From: Lentilactobacillus kribbianus
GTDB taxonomy: Bacteria > Bacillota > Bacilli > Lactobacillales > Lactobacillaceae
NCBI RefSeq assembly: GCF_013184075.1
Contig: NZ_JABEQQ010000002.1
Coordinates: forward strand, 124,001-188,000
Direction of reading: 5' to 3'
DNA length: 64,000 bases
Of this stretch, positions 52,112-60,654 are shown piece by piece; the first letter of the stretch is position 1, and each line of letters opens with the position of its first letter. Below the pieces are notes generated by a model, which saw only the letters and a list, made by a program, of their open reading frames with translations, was not told the origin of the DNA and searched no databases. A program made the position numbers and the translations under genes.

Positions 52112-52798
52112 ATGAAGAAAACAACCGTTGCTGATGAAAATACACAGTTATTTTTTGTTCGGCTTCGTAAAATACCTGGAGAACATTGGTATTTGGCTGA
52201 AAAAAACAATTATCAATCTAAAACCAAGATACCTAGAAATTTATTGACGCAAGACTTTAACATTAATCAAATTAGTTTTTTTAACAATCACGTATGGTAT
52301 CACTTTGATAATGGTGGTATTAACGGTTGGCTAGTCAAAAATAATATTCGACGTACTTTTCGTCGATTGGCTGTTAAGCCAATAAAACAAGCGACAGCTT
52401 CTGATTTAGATAATTATTCAGCAGTATTGGAAATGATGTTTGATTACGCGGGTCACCCGGTGACACCGCAAGAACTTAAACAAAGAGTTGATCAGTGGCA
52501 TCAACAATCGTCCAGCTTCTTAGATTTAAGCGAGTTAATTATTGCCAAAACCAATTCTATTAAGGATCTAAATAATGCTGATTTTCGGCAACTTAACCGA
52601 CAATTATTAAGAGGACGCCCGGTCATGATTAGAACGAATGACTTGAATAATTTAAAGTCCAGCGTTGTCTTGCTGACCGGTTTTAATCGTAGAACATATT
52701 ATTATAACAATCCATGGACAGGAAAATTAGAAGTGATGTCTCAAAAACACTTAAAAAGATTTTGGAAAAATGGTGATTTTGAAGCAATCAGTTATTGA
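52112..52798 (+). CDS. C39-like papain-fold protein lacking catalytic residues
   Basis: 228-residue protein with no signal peptide. An N-terminal part (about 1-85) has a GW/SH3-like look (WYLAEKNNYQ, WYHFDNGGINGWL). The rest resembles C39-like peptidases of the YvpB group: NYSAVLEMMFDYAGHPV corresponds to the active-site helix and VVLLTGFN...YYYNNPWTG to the His strand. The protein has no cysteine at all, and the usual catalytic His position is Ser. It is therefore probably a binding or regulatory protein. Start 52112 follows GGTGGAG; the frame opens at 52088. It is 11 bases before the response regulator. Confidence 0.7.
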   Translation: MKKTTVADENTQLFFVRLRKIPGEHWYLAEKNNYQSKTKIPRNLLTQDFNINQISFFNNHVWYHFDNGGINGWLVKNNIRRTFRRLAVKPIKQATASDLDNYSAVLEMMFDYAGHPVTPQELKQRVDQWHQQSSSFLDLSELIIAKTNSIKDLNNADFRQLNRQLLRGRPVMIRTNDLNNLKSSVVLLTGFNRRTYYYNNPWTGKLEVMSQKHLKRFWKNGDFEAISY

Positions 52799-52809
52799 GA
52801 GGTAATATT

Positions 52810-53526
52810 ATGAAGTTATTAATGGTTGAAGATAACAAGTCAGTGTCAGAAATGATGGCCATGTTTTTTCAAAAAGAAGAATGGGACGTTACTTACGCCT
52901 ACGATGGTAATGAAGCGGTAGTCGTTTTTAAATCTGATCCTGAAAGTTGGGATATGATTACTTTGGACTTGAATCTACCCAAAAAAGATGGAATGCAAGT
53001 TGCCAAAGAGATTCGCGAAATTTCTAAAACAGTGCCCATTTTAATGCTTACTGCTCGCGATTCAGACAGTGATCAAGTATTGGGCTTTGAAATGGGCGCA
53101 GATGACTATGTTACTAAGCCATTTAGTCCAATTACGTTGATTGCTCGGATTAAAGCCTTACAACGGCGCAGTCATATGGCTAATGGTGATGATGAGGATC
53201 AAAATAAAAACAATGGCTTTGATATTACTACAGATCACTTTAAGTTAAATAGCAATACTCATGAAGCCTACTTAAATGATAATTTAATTCCGGATTTGAC
53301 GCCTAAAGAGTTTGATTTATTGAAAACTTTGGCTCAAAAACCACGACAAGTCTTTTCTCGTGAACAATTATTAGAATTGGTGTGGGATTATGAATATTAT
53401 GGTGACGAACGAACCGTTGACGCCCATGTAAAAAAATTACGTCAAAAAGTTGAAAAAGCTGGTCCGCAAGTAATTCAAACGGTTTGGGGCGTTGGATATA
53501 AATTTGATGATACAGAGGTCAAATAA
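52810..53526 (+). CDS. OmpR-family response regulator
   Basis: 238-residue two-component regulator. The receiver domain (about 1-118) has acidic residues E7 and D8, phospho-acceptor D53 in ITLDLNLP and the KPFSP Lys. A winged-helix DNA-binding domain (about 140-236) ends in VWGVGYKF. ATG 52810 follows GAGAGGTAA; an earlier frame overlaps the C39-like gene. The kinase starts 2 bases downstream. The closest look is to PhoB/ArlR-type regulators. Confidence 0.93.
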   Translation: MKLLMVEDNKSVSEMMAMFFQKEEWDVTYAYDGNEAVVVFKSDPESWDMITLDLNLPKKDGMQVAKEIREISKTVPILMLTARDSDSDQVLGFEMGADDYVTKPFSPITLIARIKALQRRSHMANGDDEDQNKNNGFDITTDHFKLNSNTHEAYLNDNLIPDLTPKEFDLLKTLAQKPRQVFSREQLLELVWDYEYYGDERTVDAHVKKLRQKVEKAGPQVIQTVWGVGYKFDDTEVK

Positions 53527-53528
53527 TA

Positions 53529-54971
53529 ATGAAGATAATCTACCAACAGGTAATTGCGTTTTTTGCGGTGATCACGCTCACAATCCTACTGTTGGGTTTC
53601 TCATTTAGTCGTTTGGCTAAGTCATTTGTTTATGACACAACTTGGTCACGACTTGAAAATTACTCTGATAGTGTGGTGGAGCAGTCACTTCAAACTAAAA
53701 ATAATAAAGTGACCTTTAATCCTACCAGTTTATCGACAACAGAGGGAATTCTTAACGGTCAAGATAGTGATTTTACGATGTATGCGCCCTCTAAAAAAGC
53801 TTTTTATCCGCAAGGTAATAAAAATTCTACGATTGCTGCTAATGATTGGAAACGACTAAAAAAAGGTCAAATGATACGTAAAGTCAATCGAGGTAATGAA
53901 ATCGATAAACACCAATCTAAAAAACGTTCAGAAATGGTGGAAATACTAAAACCGTATTACTATCAAAAAAAATTAGTAGCGGTAGTAGCTGTCGGAACCT
54001 ATACATCCGAATTAGAAGCGAACCTATCTAGAATCAACAGTAACTTGATTTTAGCCTTGATTTTATCATTAATTGTTTCTTTGATTATTAGTTTTGCCTT
54101 TGCTCATCGGCTAAACCGGCGGATTAGCGTCTTGCGAGATGCGGTTAATCAAGTTATTCAAGGACACTATAAGATCCGACTTCAGTCTGGTAATCGAGAT
54201 GAAATTGATGATTTAACTAATGACTTTAACCACATGACTGATACTTTGGAAAATGCTGATAGTGAAATTAAACGTCAAGAAGAACGACGGCAAGAGTTTT
54301 TAGCGGATGCAGCCCATGAAATGCGAACGCCATTAACAACCATAAATGGAATTTTAGAAGGCTTTAAGTATGGTGTTATTCCTGAAGACTCACGGGATAA
54401 GAGTTTAAATTTGATGATGAGTGAAACCCAACGTTTGATTCGATTGGTGAATGAAAATTTGGATTACGAAAAAATTCGCTCTAAATCCATTAAACTGAAT
54501 CGAACTCATTTCAATGCCACTGATGTTTTATATCAATTGCAAGAACAGTTATCTGGCAAAGCACAAGCATCAAATGATGAAATTATTATTAAGGCACCGG
54601 ATAAGTTACCAATTTACGCTGATTATGATCGTTTTGTTCAAGTACTGGTAAATATTATTACTAATGGTATTCAGTTTACTGATAATGGAACAATTACAGT
54701 CACCGCTAAACGGGAAAATAATTTAGATGTTTTTGATATTACAGATACTGGTATTGGAATGTCAGAAGAGCAAATGAAAAATATTTTTGAACGTTACTAT
54801 AAAGCTGATGCTTCCAGAAGAAGCGGTAAGTATGGCGAATCTGGATTGGGATTAGCAATTGTTCATCAACTAATTGAACAACATGGTGGAACGATTAAAG
54901 TGGTTTCTAAGTTGGGTAAGGGAACAACATTTAGTCTTACTTTCCCCAATGAAGATAACTATCCGAAATAG
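53529..54971 (+). CDS. Sensor histidine kinase
   Basis: 480-residue membrane kinase. Membrane helices at about 8-28 and 170-192 enclose an extracytoplasmic domain of about 140 residues, basic and poor in Cys, suited to sensing a wall or ion signal. A HAMP (about 193-245), HisKA with the phospho-His in DAAHEMRTPLTT (about 257-268) and HATPase with N (NIITNGIQF), G1 (DTGIGMS) and G2 (GLGLAIV) boxes follow. The order C39-like protein, regulator and kinase is one operon. Confidence 0.92.
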   Translation: MKIIYQQVIAFFAVITLTILLLGFSFSRLAKSFVYDTTWSRLENYSDSVVEQSLQTKNNKVTFNPTSLSTTEGILNGQDSDFTMYAPSKKAFYPQGNKNSTIAANDWKRLKKGQMIRKVNRGNEIDKHQSKKRSEMVEILKPYYYQKKLVAVVAVGTYTSELEANLSRINSNLILALILSLIVSLIISFAFAHRLNRRISVLRDAVNQVIQGHYKIRLQSGNRDEIDDLTNDFNHMTDTLENADSEIKRQEERRQEFLADAAHEMRTPLTTINGILEGFKYGVIPEDSRDKSLNLMMSETQRLIRLVNENLDYEKIRSKSIKLNRTHFNATDVLYQLQEQLSGKAQASNDEIIIKAPDKLPIYADYDRFVQVLVNIITNGIQFTDNGTITVTAKRENNLDVFDITDTGIGMSEEQMKNIFERYYKADASRRSGKYGESGLGLAIVHQLIEQHGGTIKVVSKLGKGTTFSLTFPNEDNYPK

Positions 54972-55045
54972 GTATATACCAAAATTAAGAAGATTGTAGT
55001 AAAATAAAGATGTAAATAAATTTTATTAGGTGGGGGTCCAACGAG

Positions 55046-56386
55046 ATGTCATATTTAAATTTTGATGATTCAAAATTAAGTAAATTTGTTCACGATAATG
55101 AAGTTTCTGAAATGCAAGCAATGGTTAACGCAGCAGATGATGAATTAAGAAACGGTACTGGTGCTGGAAGTGACTTCAGAGATTGGCTTGATTTACCAAC
55201 TAATTATGACCAAGCTGAATTTGCTCGAATCAAGACAGCAGCTCAAAAAATTAATCAAGATTCCAAATATTTGGTGACTATCGGCATTGGTGGATCATAT
55301 TTAGGCGCTCAAATGGCCTTAGATTTTCTGCATAATAACTTTTATACTAGTGGCGAAGATCAAACTGGGGCTAAGGTAGTCTTTGCTGGTAATTCTTTAA
55401 GTTCAACTTATCTTAGTCAATTGATTGAGATGATTGGTGACGATGATTTCTCAATTAATATTATTTCTAAATCAGGAACTACTACTGAACCAGCAGTTGC
55501 CTTTCGAGTTTTTAAGGAAATTCTTATTAATAAATATGGTGAAGATGAGGCTAATAAACGAATTTATGCTACCACTGACGCTAACAAAGGGGCATTAAAA
55601 CAAGAAGCTGACGCTAATAACTGGGAATCATTCATTATTCCTGATGGCGTTGGTGGACGTTTTTCAGTATTAACAGCAGTTGGTTTGTTACCAATCGCTA
55701 CCTCTGGGGTTGATATTGATCAATTAATGAAGGGTGCAGCTGATGCTCAACATGAATATGTTTCAGCCGATTTGACTAAGAATGAAGCCTATCGATATGC
55801 AGCCTTAAGAAATATTTTGTATCGTAAAGGCTTTACGACTGAATTATTGGAAAACTACGAACCAAATATGAGAAGCTTTTCAGAATGGTGGAAACAATTA
55901 ATGGGTGAATCAGAAGGGAAGGATCAAAAGGGAATTTATCCTTCATCAGCTAACTTCACTACTGATTTGCATTCATTAGGCCAATACATTCAAGAGGGGC
56001 TACGGAACTTATTTGAAACGGTAGTTAAAGTAGATAAACCAACAGAAGACGTTAATATTCCTTATGCAGAAGGTAATTTAGATGGTCTAGAATATCTTCA
56101 AGGTAAATCATTAGATTGGGTTAACACTAAAGCCTATGAAGGGGTAGTATTGGCTCATACTGATGGGGGAGTACCTGTGATGACAGTTCATATTCCTGAT
56201 CAATCAGCCTATACTCTGGGTTACTTGATTTACTTCTTTGAAATTGCGGTTGGTATTTCCGGCTACCTAAATGGCATTAATCCATTTAACCAACCAGGAG
56301 TTGAAGCTTATAAAACAAATATGTTTGGCTTACTTGGTAAACCAGGCTATGAAGAAATTGGTAAACAATTAAATGATCGAATCTAA
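55046..56386 (+). CDS. pgi: Glucose-6-phosphate isomerase
   Basis: Interconverts glucose-6-P and fructose-6-P, supplying Fru-6-P for Glm[10 protein letters not shown] (about 80-88), [15 protein letters not shown], the [15 protein letters not shown] signature and the catalytic GLRNLFE and late Lys regions are intact. The 446 residues are typical of the Gram-positive short form. GTGGGGG-type ribosome site precedes the ATG. It stands alone before a bidirectional terminator. Confidence 0.96.
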   Translation: MSYLNFDDSKLSKFVHDNEVSEMQAMVNAADDELRNGTGAGSDFRDWLDLPTNYDQAEFARIKTAAQKINQDSKYLVTIGIGGSYLGAQMALDFLHNNFYTSGEDQTGAKVVFAGNSLSSTYLSQLIEMIGDDDFSINIISKSGTTTEPAVAFRVFKEILINKYGEDEANKRIYATTDANKGALKQEADANNWESFIIPDGVGGRFSVLTAVGLLPIATSGVDIDQLMKGAADAQHEYVSADLTKNEAYRYAALRNILYRKGFTTELLENYEPNMRSFSEWWKQLMGESEGKDQKGIYPSSANFTTDLHSLGQYIQEGLRNLFETVVKVDKPTEDVNIPYAEGNLDGLEYLQGKSLDWVNTKAYEGVVLAHTDGGVPVMTVHIPDQSAYTLGYLIYFFEIAVGISGYLNGINPFNQPGVEAYKTNMFGLLGKPGYEEIGKQLNDRI

Positions 56387-56390
56387 ATAA

Positions 56391-56425
56391 AAAAAGAGTT
56401 AGTGTTTATTCACTAACTCTTTTTT
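56391..56425. terminator. Bidirectional terminator after pgi
   Basis: AAAAAGAGTTAGTG and CACTAACTCTTTTT pair over 14 bp around a 6-base loop. It also serves the converging lipoprotein gene. Confidence 0.93.
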
Positions 56426-56430
56426 ATTTA

Positions 56431-57093
56431 TTATTTAACTGTTCCAAAACGTTGAACGTAAAAACTACCGTCACTTAAATTAACATATTTTTTTTCAGAA
56501 GTTTTTTGGTCGCTAGAATAAGTAAAAAAGGCGGCATAATAATCTGTATTATTAACATTTCCTTGGGTTTGATCTGCCCCCGCGGCTTGACTAGCAACGT
56601 TATTTCCCTTAACCAGTCCCATATATTGATTATGATGAACAGTCACAGTGTCACTTTGCTTAGTATCATAGCTGGGTAAATTAAACTTTTGTCGCATTTG
56701 ATCTAGCGTGTAGATACTATTGTAAGAACCACCTTTGAAGTTAATAGTGGTACCAGTATCAGTAGTTTTTGATTGGTTGTTATTTTCTTGGTTATTGTTC
56801 TTGGTAGTAACTGAATCAGCTGAAGTTGATTTAGCGTCACTATTATTTGATTCAGTAGTTTGCTTGTCACTTTGAGTACTTGATTCATTCTTTTCAGTAT
56901 CGTTATTTACTTCATTGGTTGTATCTGCTGATGAAGAACTTTCTGATGCTGAATTTTTTTTAGCTGAATCGCTTTTTTTGCTAGAACTAGAAGTTTCACT
57001 AGCAGCTTGTTTTGAGTGTGATGCTTGTTTACCACAGCCAACAAGCATTAGTGGAATAAGTGCCAGAATTGCAATAGTACTAATTTTTTTCAT
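56431..57093 (-). CDS. Secreted lipoprotein with Ser/Asn-rich linker
   Basis: 220-residue lipoprotein. The signal MKKISTIAILALIPLMLVGC ends in a clear lipobox LVGC (Cys 20). Residues about 25-118 are a low-complexity linker of Ser, Asn, Lys, Asp and Thr. A compact C-terminal domain of about 95 residues holds Tyr and Gln (GGSYNSIYTLDQMRQKFNLP), family not recognised. GAGGAG precedes the ATG at 57093; the frame opens earlier but without a site. Function unknown; the linker could cross the wall. Confidence 0.8.
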   Translation of the reverse strand: MKKISTIAILALIPLMLVGCGKQASHSKQAASETSSSSKKSDSAKKNSASESSSSADTTNEVNNDTEKNESSTQSDKQTTESNNSDAKSTSADSVTTKNNNQENNNQSKTTDTGTTINFKGGSYNSIYTLDQMRQKFNLPSYDTKQSDTVTVHHNQYMGLVKGNNVASQAAGADQTQGNVNNTDYYAAFFTYSSDQKTSEKKYVNLSDGSFYVQRFGTVK

Positions 57094-57151
57094 CGATTTT
57101 CTCCTCTTAGAATAAACGTTAAAGCTTGCGCTAAGATTATCACGGTAAAAA

Positions 57152-58535
57152 TTATTGGTCAAGTTCGGATGATGGTCGATTCTGGCGATTTGAAACAATC
57201 CAGAGGCCAGTTAACCAAATGATTGAAGCGATTAAAGCAATTCGAGTATTGGTTCGTAAAAATAAGACAATTGTTACAATTAAAAAAAATATTAAAACAA
57301 AATAATCTGAGATCGGATAAAGGGGCATCTTAAATTTTAAACTAGTTTCTTTATCGGTAACTTTGACAAAATGTCGATATTTCAAATGAGCTAAAATAAT
57401 CATTCCCCAAACAAATAGAAAACAAGTGGTGGCAACGCTAGCAATAAAAGTAAATAAATCTCCTGGTAAAAAGAGTCCCATTACCATGATAATAGCAATG
57501 GTCATAGTAGAAAATATAATACCGTTTTTAGGTATTTGTCGCAGTGATAAAGAACCCAATCGTTGCCCTAACTTAGACTTAGAACCATAGGTCATTGAAA
57601 AAATCATTCTTCCGGTAGTAAAGATGGCACTATTACAAGAAGAAGCCGCGGCGGTTAAAACGACAAAATTAATAACGGCAGCAGCCGTTTTGATACCGAT
57701 AGCCGAAAATACTTGAACAAAAGGGCTGGTATTGGCCGATAAATATTGCCAAGGATAAATACACATGATAGCCAATAAAGAACCAATGTAAAAAATCATG
57801 ACTCGTTGCGGTACTTCGTTAATGCTTTTAGGGATAATTTTTTTCAGGATCTTTGGTTTCTGAAGCGGTCATCCCAATCATTTCGACACCGGTAAAGCTA
57901 AAGAGAACCATTTGAAATGACAAGAAGAACCCTTTAGCACCATGAGCAAACCAATTATTACCAGTTAAATTGGTTAAACTAGCGTAACCATAAGGCGTTT
58001 TGTAACCAACAACTACCATCACAATACCGACAATGATTAAGCCAACGATAGCCACAATTTTAATGACTGAAAACCAAAACTCAGTCTCACCAAAGGCTGA
58101 TACCGTGAAAATATTTAAACAAAATAAAATGACCAATAAGCTAAGCGCAGTCACAATAACCGGAATGTTGGGAAACCACATTTGCACATAAAGACCAGCA
58201 GCAGTTAGCTCGGCCATGGCAATGGCAATCCAACATGACCAATAAGTCCAGCCGACTACAAATGCAGCTCGTTGTCCCAAATGGGTTTTAATAAGATCAA
58301 CAAATGAGGTTATTCCCAAATTTGAGACTAGTAATTCACCTAAAGCGCGTATTAACAAAAAGCAGGCAATACCAGCGATTCCATAAGCTAATAAAATGCT
58401 AGGCCCGGCAAGTTTGATAGATTCACCAGCACCCAGAAATAGTCCTGTACCAATTGTTCCACCTAAAGCAATTAACTGTACGTGGCGATTTTTTAATTCT
58501 CGTGCAAGTTGGGGGGGATTTGTTTTTTCCTCCAA
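57152..58535 (-). pseudogene. Amino acid permease broken by a frameshift
   Basis: APC-superfamily permease split in two frames. The first part (58535-57828) has the N-terminal ALGGTIGTGLFLGAG and ends right after SETKDPEKNYP; the second (57799-57152) continues with MIFYIGSLLA and the last membrane helices. At 57838-57844 a run of seven A (minus strand) replaces the six needed: with one A fewer the text reads DPEKIIPKSINEVPQRV and the gene is whole, about 460 residues. A TTG at 58535 behind GGAGGTGAT is the likely start. It may be a true mutation, a phase-variable tract or a sequencing error. Confidence 0.85.
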
Positions 58536-58609
58536 ATTGATCACCTCCAATGTTATTGTAACTATAATACAGGTTAGTCAAAATAATGAAAAGAAAAGAA
58601 CCGAAAAAC

Positions 58610-58640
58610 AAAAAAGAGACTGCTAATTAGCAGTCTCTTT
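58610..58640 (-). terminator. Terminator of tRNA-Glu
   Basis: Leftward, AAAGAGACTGCT pairs with AGCAGTCTCTTT around AATT and continues into a T-run. It lies 10 bases past the tRNA. Confidence 0.88.
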
Positions 58641-58649
58641 AATCTCTTA

Positions 58650-58723
58650 TCACCCGCACGGGGCTCGAACCCGTAACTCCGCCTTGAGAGGGCGACGTCT
58701 TAAACCAGTTTGACCAGCGGGCA
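58650..58723 (-). tRNA. tRNA-Glu (anticodon CUC)
   Basis: On the minus strand the anticodon arm is TCGCC-CTCTCAA-GGCGG, giving CUC, and the body GGTCAA...GGTTTAAGAC matches bacterial tRNA-Glu. The T arm is ACGGG-TTCGAGC-CCCGT. The acceptor stem has two end wobbles (U1-G72 and G2-U71), which is odd. Reads GAG only; most lactobacilli use UUC for both Glu codons. Confidence 0.85.
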
Positions 58724-58745
58724 ATGCTTTCAAACTTACTTAATA

Positions 58746-58825
58746 ATTCTATATGAACTGATTAGGGTTTGTCAATGAATTTTTTACTGGATTTCATTGA
58801 CAAAATTTATTATTTTAGATAACAT
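58746..58825. promoter_or_regulatory. Divergent promoters of tRNA-Glu and tRNA-Gln
   Basis: Leftward: TTGACA (58775-58770), 18 bases, TAGAAT (58751-58746). Rightward: TTGACA (58797-58802), 17 bases, TAACAT (58820-58825). The two -35 boxes are the ends of an inverted repeat TTGTCAATGAA/TTTCATTGACAA, so the pair is nearly symmetrical. Confidence 0.75.
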
Positions 58826-58845
58826 TATTAATTGTAATCAATCAT

Positions 58846-58918
58846 TGGGTATTCGCCAAATTGGTAAGGCAGCGGACTCTGAATCCGTAATTTACTGGTT
58901 CGAGCCCAGTATACCCAA
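58846..58918 (+). tRNA. tRNA-Gln (anticodon CUG), probable integration site
   Basis: Acceptor TGGGTAT/ATACCCA, anticodon arm GCGGA-CTCTGAA-TCCGT (CUG), T arm ACTGG-TTCGAGC-CCAGT, discriminator A; CCA not encoded. Phage-type genes begin right after its 3' end, so this tRNA is the likely attB of the element. The second attachment copy is not in the window. Reads CAG only, a minor codon in AT-rich genomes. Confidence 0.92.
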
Positions 58919-59016
58919 TAAGCATATATCAGCCGTTATCATTAGCAGTCAAATGCCGTGATACCGGCTTTTCTTATATATACAGTGTTTACTATATTTC
59001 ATTGTTTTTCATCCCG

Positions 59017-59128
59017 GGGTAGTCAAAAGGGTAGTCAAAAACAGCGCAAGGCATGAGCCGTTAACTCAGTGTTAACGGTCTTTTTTATGCTTTGAAGCTT
59101 TTAAGGAAGTCAGTAGGGGTAGTCAAAA
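59017..59128 (+). repeat. Three GGGTAGTCAAAA direct repeats near the attachment end
   Basis: GGGTAGTCAAAA occurs exactly at 59017-59028, 59029-59040 (tandem) and 59117-59128. About 100-200 bases from the tRNA end, they sit where arm-type integrase binding sites occur in tyrosine-integrase elements. The family of the integrase is unknown, so the role is inference. The stretch 58919-59227 has no gene. Confidence 0.65.
59058..59086 (+). terminator. Hairpin with T-run near the element end
   Basis: CCGTTAAC and GTTAACGG are perfect 8-base arms around TCAGT, followed by TCTTTTTT. Oriented rightward, into the element, it would stop read-through from the tRNA-Gln promoter. Confidence 0.75.
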
Positions 59129-59227
59129 TTAACATTTATAGCAGTAACAATCGTCCGAAAAAAGATAGATATTCTTGCTAATCTCAGTACTATCAATATT
59201 TACAGCCGTTTTAGTTATCTGACAGTG

Positions 59228-59392
59228 TTAACCGCAATTTATATTAATATCATCGTCAAAACCAACTTCAATCGGTAGCCACATACTTTCGTCTTTAATA
59301 CATTTAATTAGGTCTTTCTTTTGCTCTTTGGTGAAGTGAGATGATTTCACTAGGTCTTTAAGGTTACTTAGATCGTTATTACTTTTTATCAT
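59228..59392 (-). CDS. Small protein, 54 residues, unknown
   Basis: Leftward ORF with an excellent TAGGAGG site 8 bases before ATG. The product begins MIKSNNDLSNLKDLVKSSHF, is charged and probably helical for 35 residues, then has an acidic end (GFDDDIN). Last gene of the element before the attachment end. Not recognised; its ribosome site and position argue that it is real. Confidence 0.6.
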   Translation of the reverse strand: MIKSNNDLSNLKDLVKSSHFTKEQKKDLIKCIKDESMWLPIEVGFDDDININCG

Positions 59393-59535
59393 GGTTAAGC
59401 CTCCTATAGTATCCCTCGAGATAAAACAAAAGTCACCCCGGCAGGCGACTTGAAGTAGTTGCTAATATTTCAATTAAGTTACATCTAATCATATCATTAT
59501 AATTTATTTTATCATTGCTGGATTCAGCTAACAAG

Positions 59536-59982
59536 CTACTTAAATACATGTAAGTCCGTCAATAAATAGCAATCCGCAAACTGTAGTAAGGCTCTTAGTT
59601 TCCACGTATGAAAGTAAGTACTTTTTGAATAGCCAGTAGCCTCACAGGCTTCACCGTCGCTACATTCCTCAACATAGCGCTTTTTTAGTATTATGTAACA
59701 CGTTTCATTGTGCTTATCTTTGATAGGGATGTTTCTAACGGCTTCTATGGCGATAAGCGTCTGTTTAACAATCATTTGTGCCGTTTTATACCGTACAATG
59801 GTGATATTCTCATCCCGGTTCGGTAGTTCAGTCGGTAAATCATTAACGTTTAGATCCTTAATGCCCGCCATACCGTAACCGCAAATTCTAGCCATTTTAG
59901 GCAAAGTCTTAGTTAAAAAGTTAGCCACGTTCTTAATAGTTGCTGGTTTGTCTACTACTGGCAAGATGCTGCTGTCAGTCAA
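59536..59982 (-). CDS. ArpU-family phage late transcriptional regulator
   Basis: 148-residue protein of the ArpU group, which activates packaging and lysis genes in Gram-positive phages. The C-terminal half holds a sigma-4-like HTH: KKRYVEECSDGEACEATGYS followed by KSTYFHTWKLRALLQFA. The frame opens at 60033 and an ATG at 59997 begins the string ATGGAGGTG, which is the ribosome site itself; the true start is therefore TTG 59982. No late operon lies downstream here, which is unusual for this regulator. Confidence 0.8.
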   Translation of the reverse strand: MTDSSILPVVDKPATIKNVANFLTKTLPKMARICGYGMAGIKDLNVNDLPTELPNRDENITIVRYKTAQMIVKQTLIAIEAVRNIPIKDKHNETCYIILKKRYVEECSDGEACEATGYSKSTYFHTWKLRALLQFADCYLLTDLHVFK

Positions 59983-60056
59983 AAAAGCCACCTCCATAGG
60001 TATAATAGAATATGCTAAAATGTAAGTACCCAAACAATACGTTTATTTACCTACTT

Positions 60057-60089
60057 AGCTGTTTCCATACCCGTGGAAATGGCTTTTTT
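60057..60089 (+). terminator. Rightward terminator inside leftward genes
   Basis: AGCTGTTTCCA and TGGAAATGGCT pair (with wobbles) around TACCCG, followed by TTTTTT on the plus strand. All nearby genes run leftward, so it would end a rightward (antisense or short) transcript. A possible extended -10 TGC-TAAAAT at 60011-60019 lies just upstream. Confidence 0.6.
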
Positions 60090-60105
60090 GTTTATATTGG
60101 TTTGA

Positions 60106-60372
60106 TTAATCGTAAATACTACGACGATGACCAATATTGATCGCTTCAACTACAAGTTCATCATCTTCAATGATACAAATAACTCGGTAATTACCAACTC
60201 GATAGCGCCATTGTCCTGAACGATTAGCAGTTAATCCCTTACCAATAGAACGAGGATCTTCAATGCCATCTATATGCTGGTATAGCCACCGAACTATTAG
60301 TTTAGACTGGTGCTTATCCATCTTTCTTAATGAGCGTTGTGCATCCCGAGAGAAATTCAGTTTATAACTCAA
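60106..60372 (-). CDS. RelE/ParE-family toxin
   Basis: 88-residue type II toxin. SRDAQRSLRKMDKHQSKLI helix, then WRYRVGNYRVICIIEDDELVVEAINIGHR, the RelE beta-sheet with Arg residues usual in mRNA interferases (given by residues about 53-82). Start overlaps the antitoxin stop by 4 bases, the usual coupling. Ends with RRSIYD. RelE-like mRNA cleavage is likely from family but not proven. Confidence 0.88.
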   Translation of the reverse strand: MSYKLNFSRDAQRSLRKMDKHQSKLIVRWLYQHIDGIEDPRSIGKGLTANRSGQWRYRVGNYRVICIIEDDELVVEAINIGHRRSIYD

Positions 60373-60599
60373 TCCAAACCACCAAATTCATCTAAGATCT
60401 CACTCATAGGTACAGTTTTCTTGCCATCTTCAATAAAACGCTTATGAGCAATTTCTGCTGTTTGATTATCGTATTCATCTTCTAATTGTTCCATAGAGTA
60501 ATTTTTAACTAAGTCAGATAACGTTAATCCGTGAAAATCAGCCATATACTGTAGCCATTCTTTTTCAGCATCTGAAACACGTACTGTAATCATTGCCAT
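60369..60599 (-). CDS. RelB-like antitoxin (ribbon-helix-helix)
   Basis: 76-residue antitoxin. The N-terminal ITVRVSDAEKEWLQYMADFHG is a ribbon-helix-helix DNA-binding fold of the RelB/DUF6290 kind; the acidic C-terminal half (DEYDNQTAEIAHKRF) binds the toxin. It lies first in the operon and probably represses it through the palindrome 20 bases upstream. Such modules stabilise mobile elements or block competing phages. Confidence 0.86.
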   Translation of the reverse strand: MAMITVRVSDAEKEWLQYMADFHGLTLSDLVKNYSMEQLEDEYDNQTAEIAHKRFIEDGKKTVPMSEILDEFGGLD

Positions 60600-60617
60600 A
60601 AAATCGCCCCGCTTTCT

Positions 60618-60654
60618 TGTATTACATAGTAATACATATTGAAAAAGTAGTCAA
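60618..60654 (-). promoter_or_regulatory. Toxin-antitoxin promoter with palindromic operator
   Basis: Leftward promoter TTGACT (60654-60649), 17 bases, TACTAT (60631-60626). TGTATTAC-ATA-GTAATACA (60618-60636) is a perfect 8-3-8 palindrome over the -10, as expected for RelB-type self-repression. Confidence 0.82.

Noticed and set aside
58919-59227. Remnant of an integrase gene next to the tRNA
   Set aside because: All six frames are short and no tyrosine-recombinase motif is visible; only repeats and a hairpin were found.
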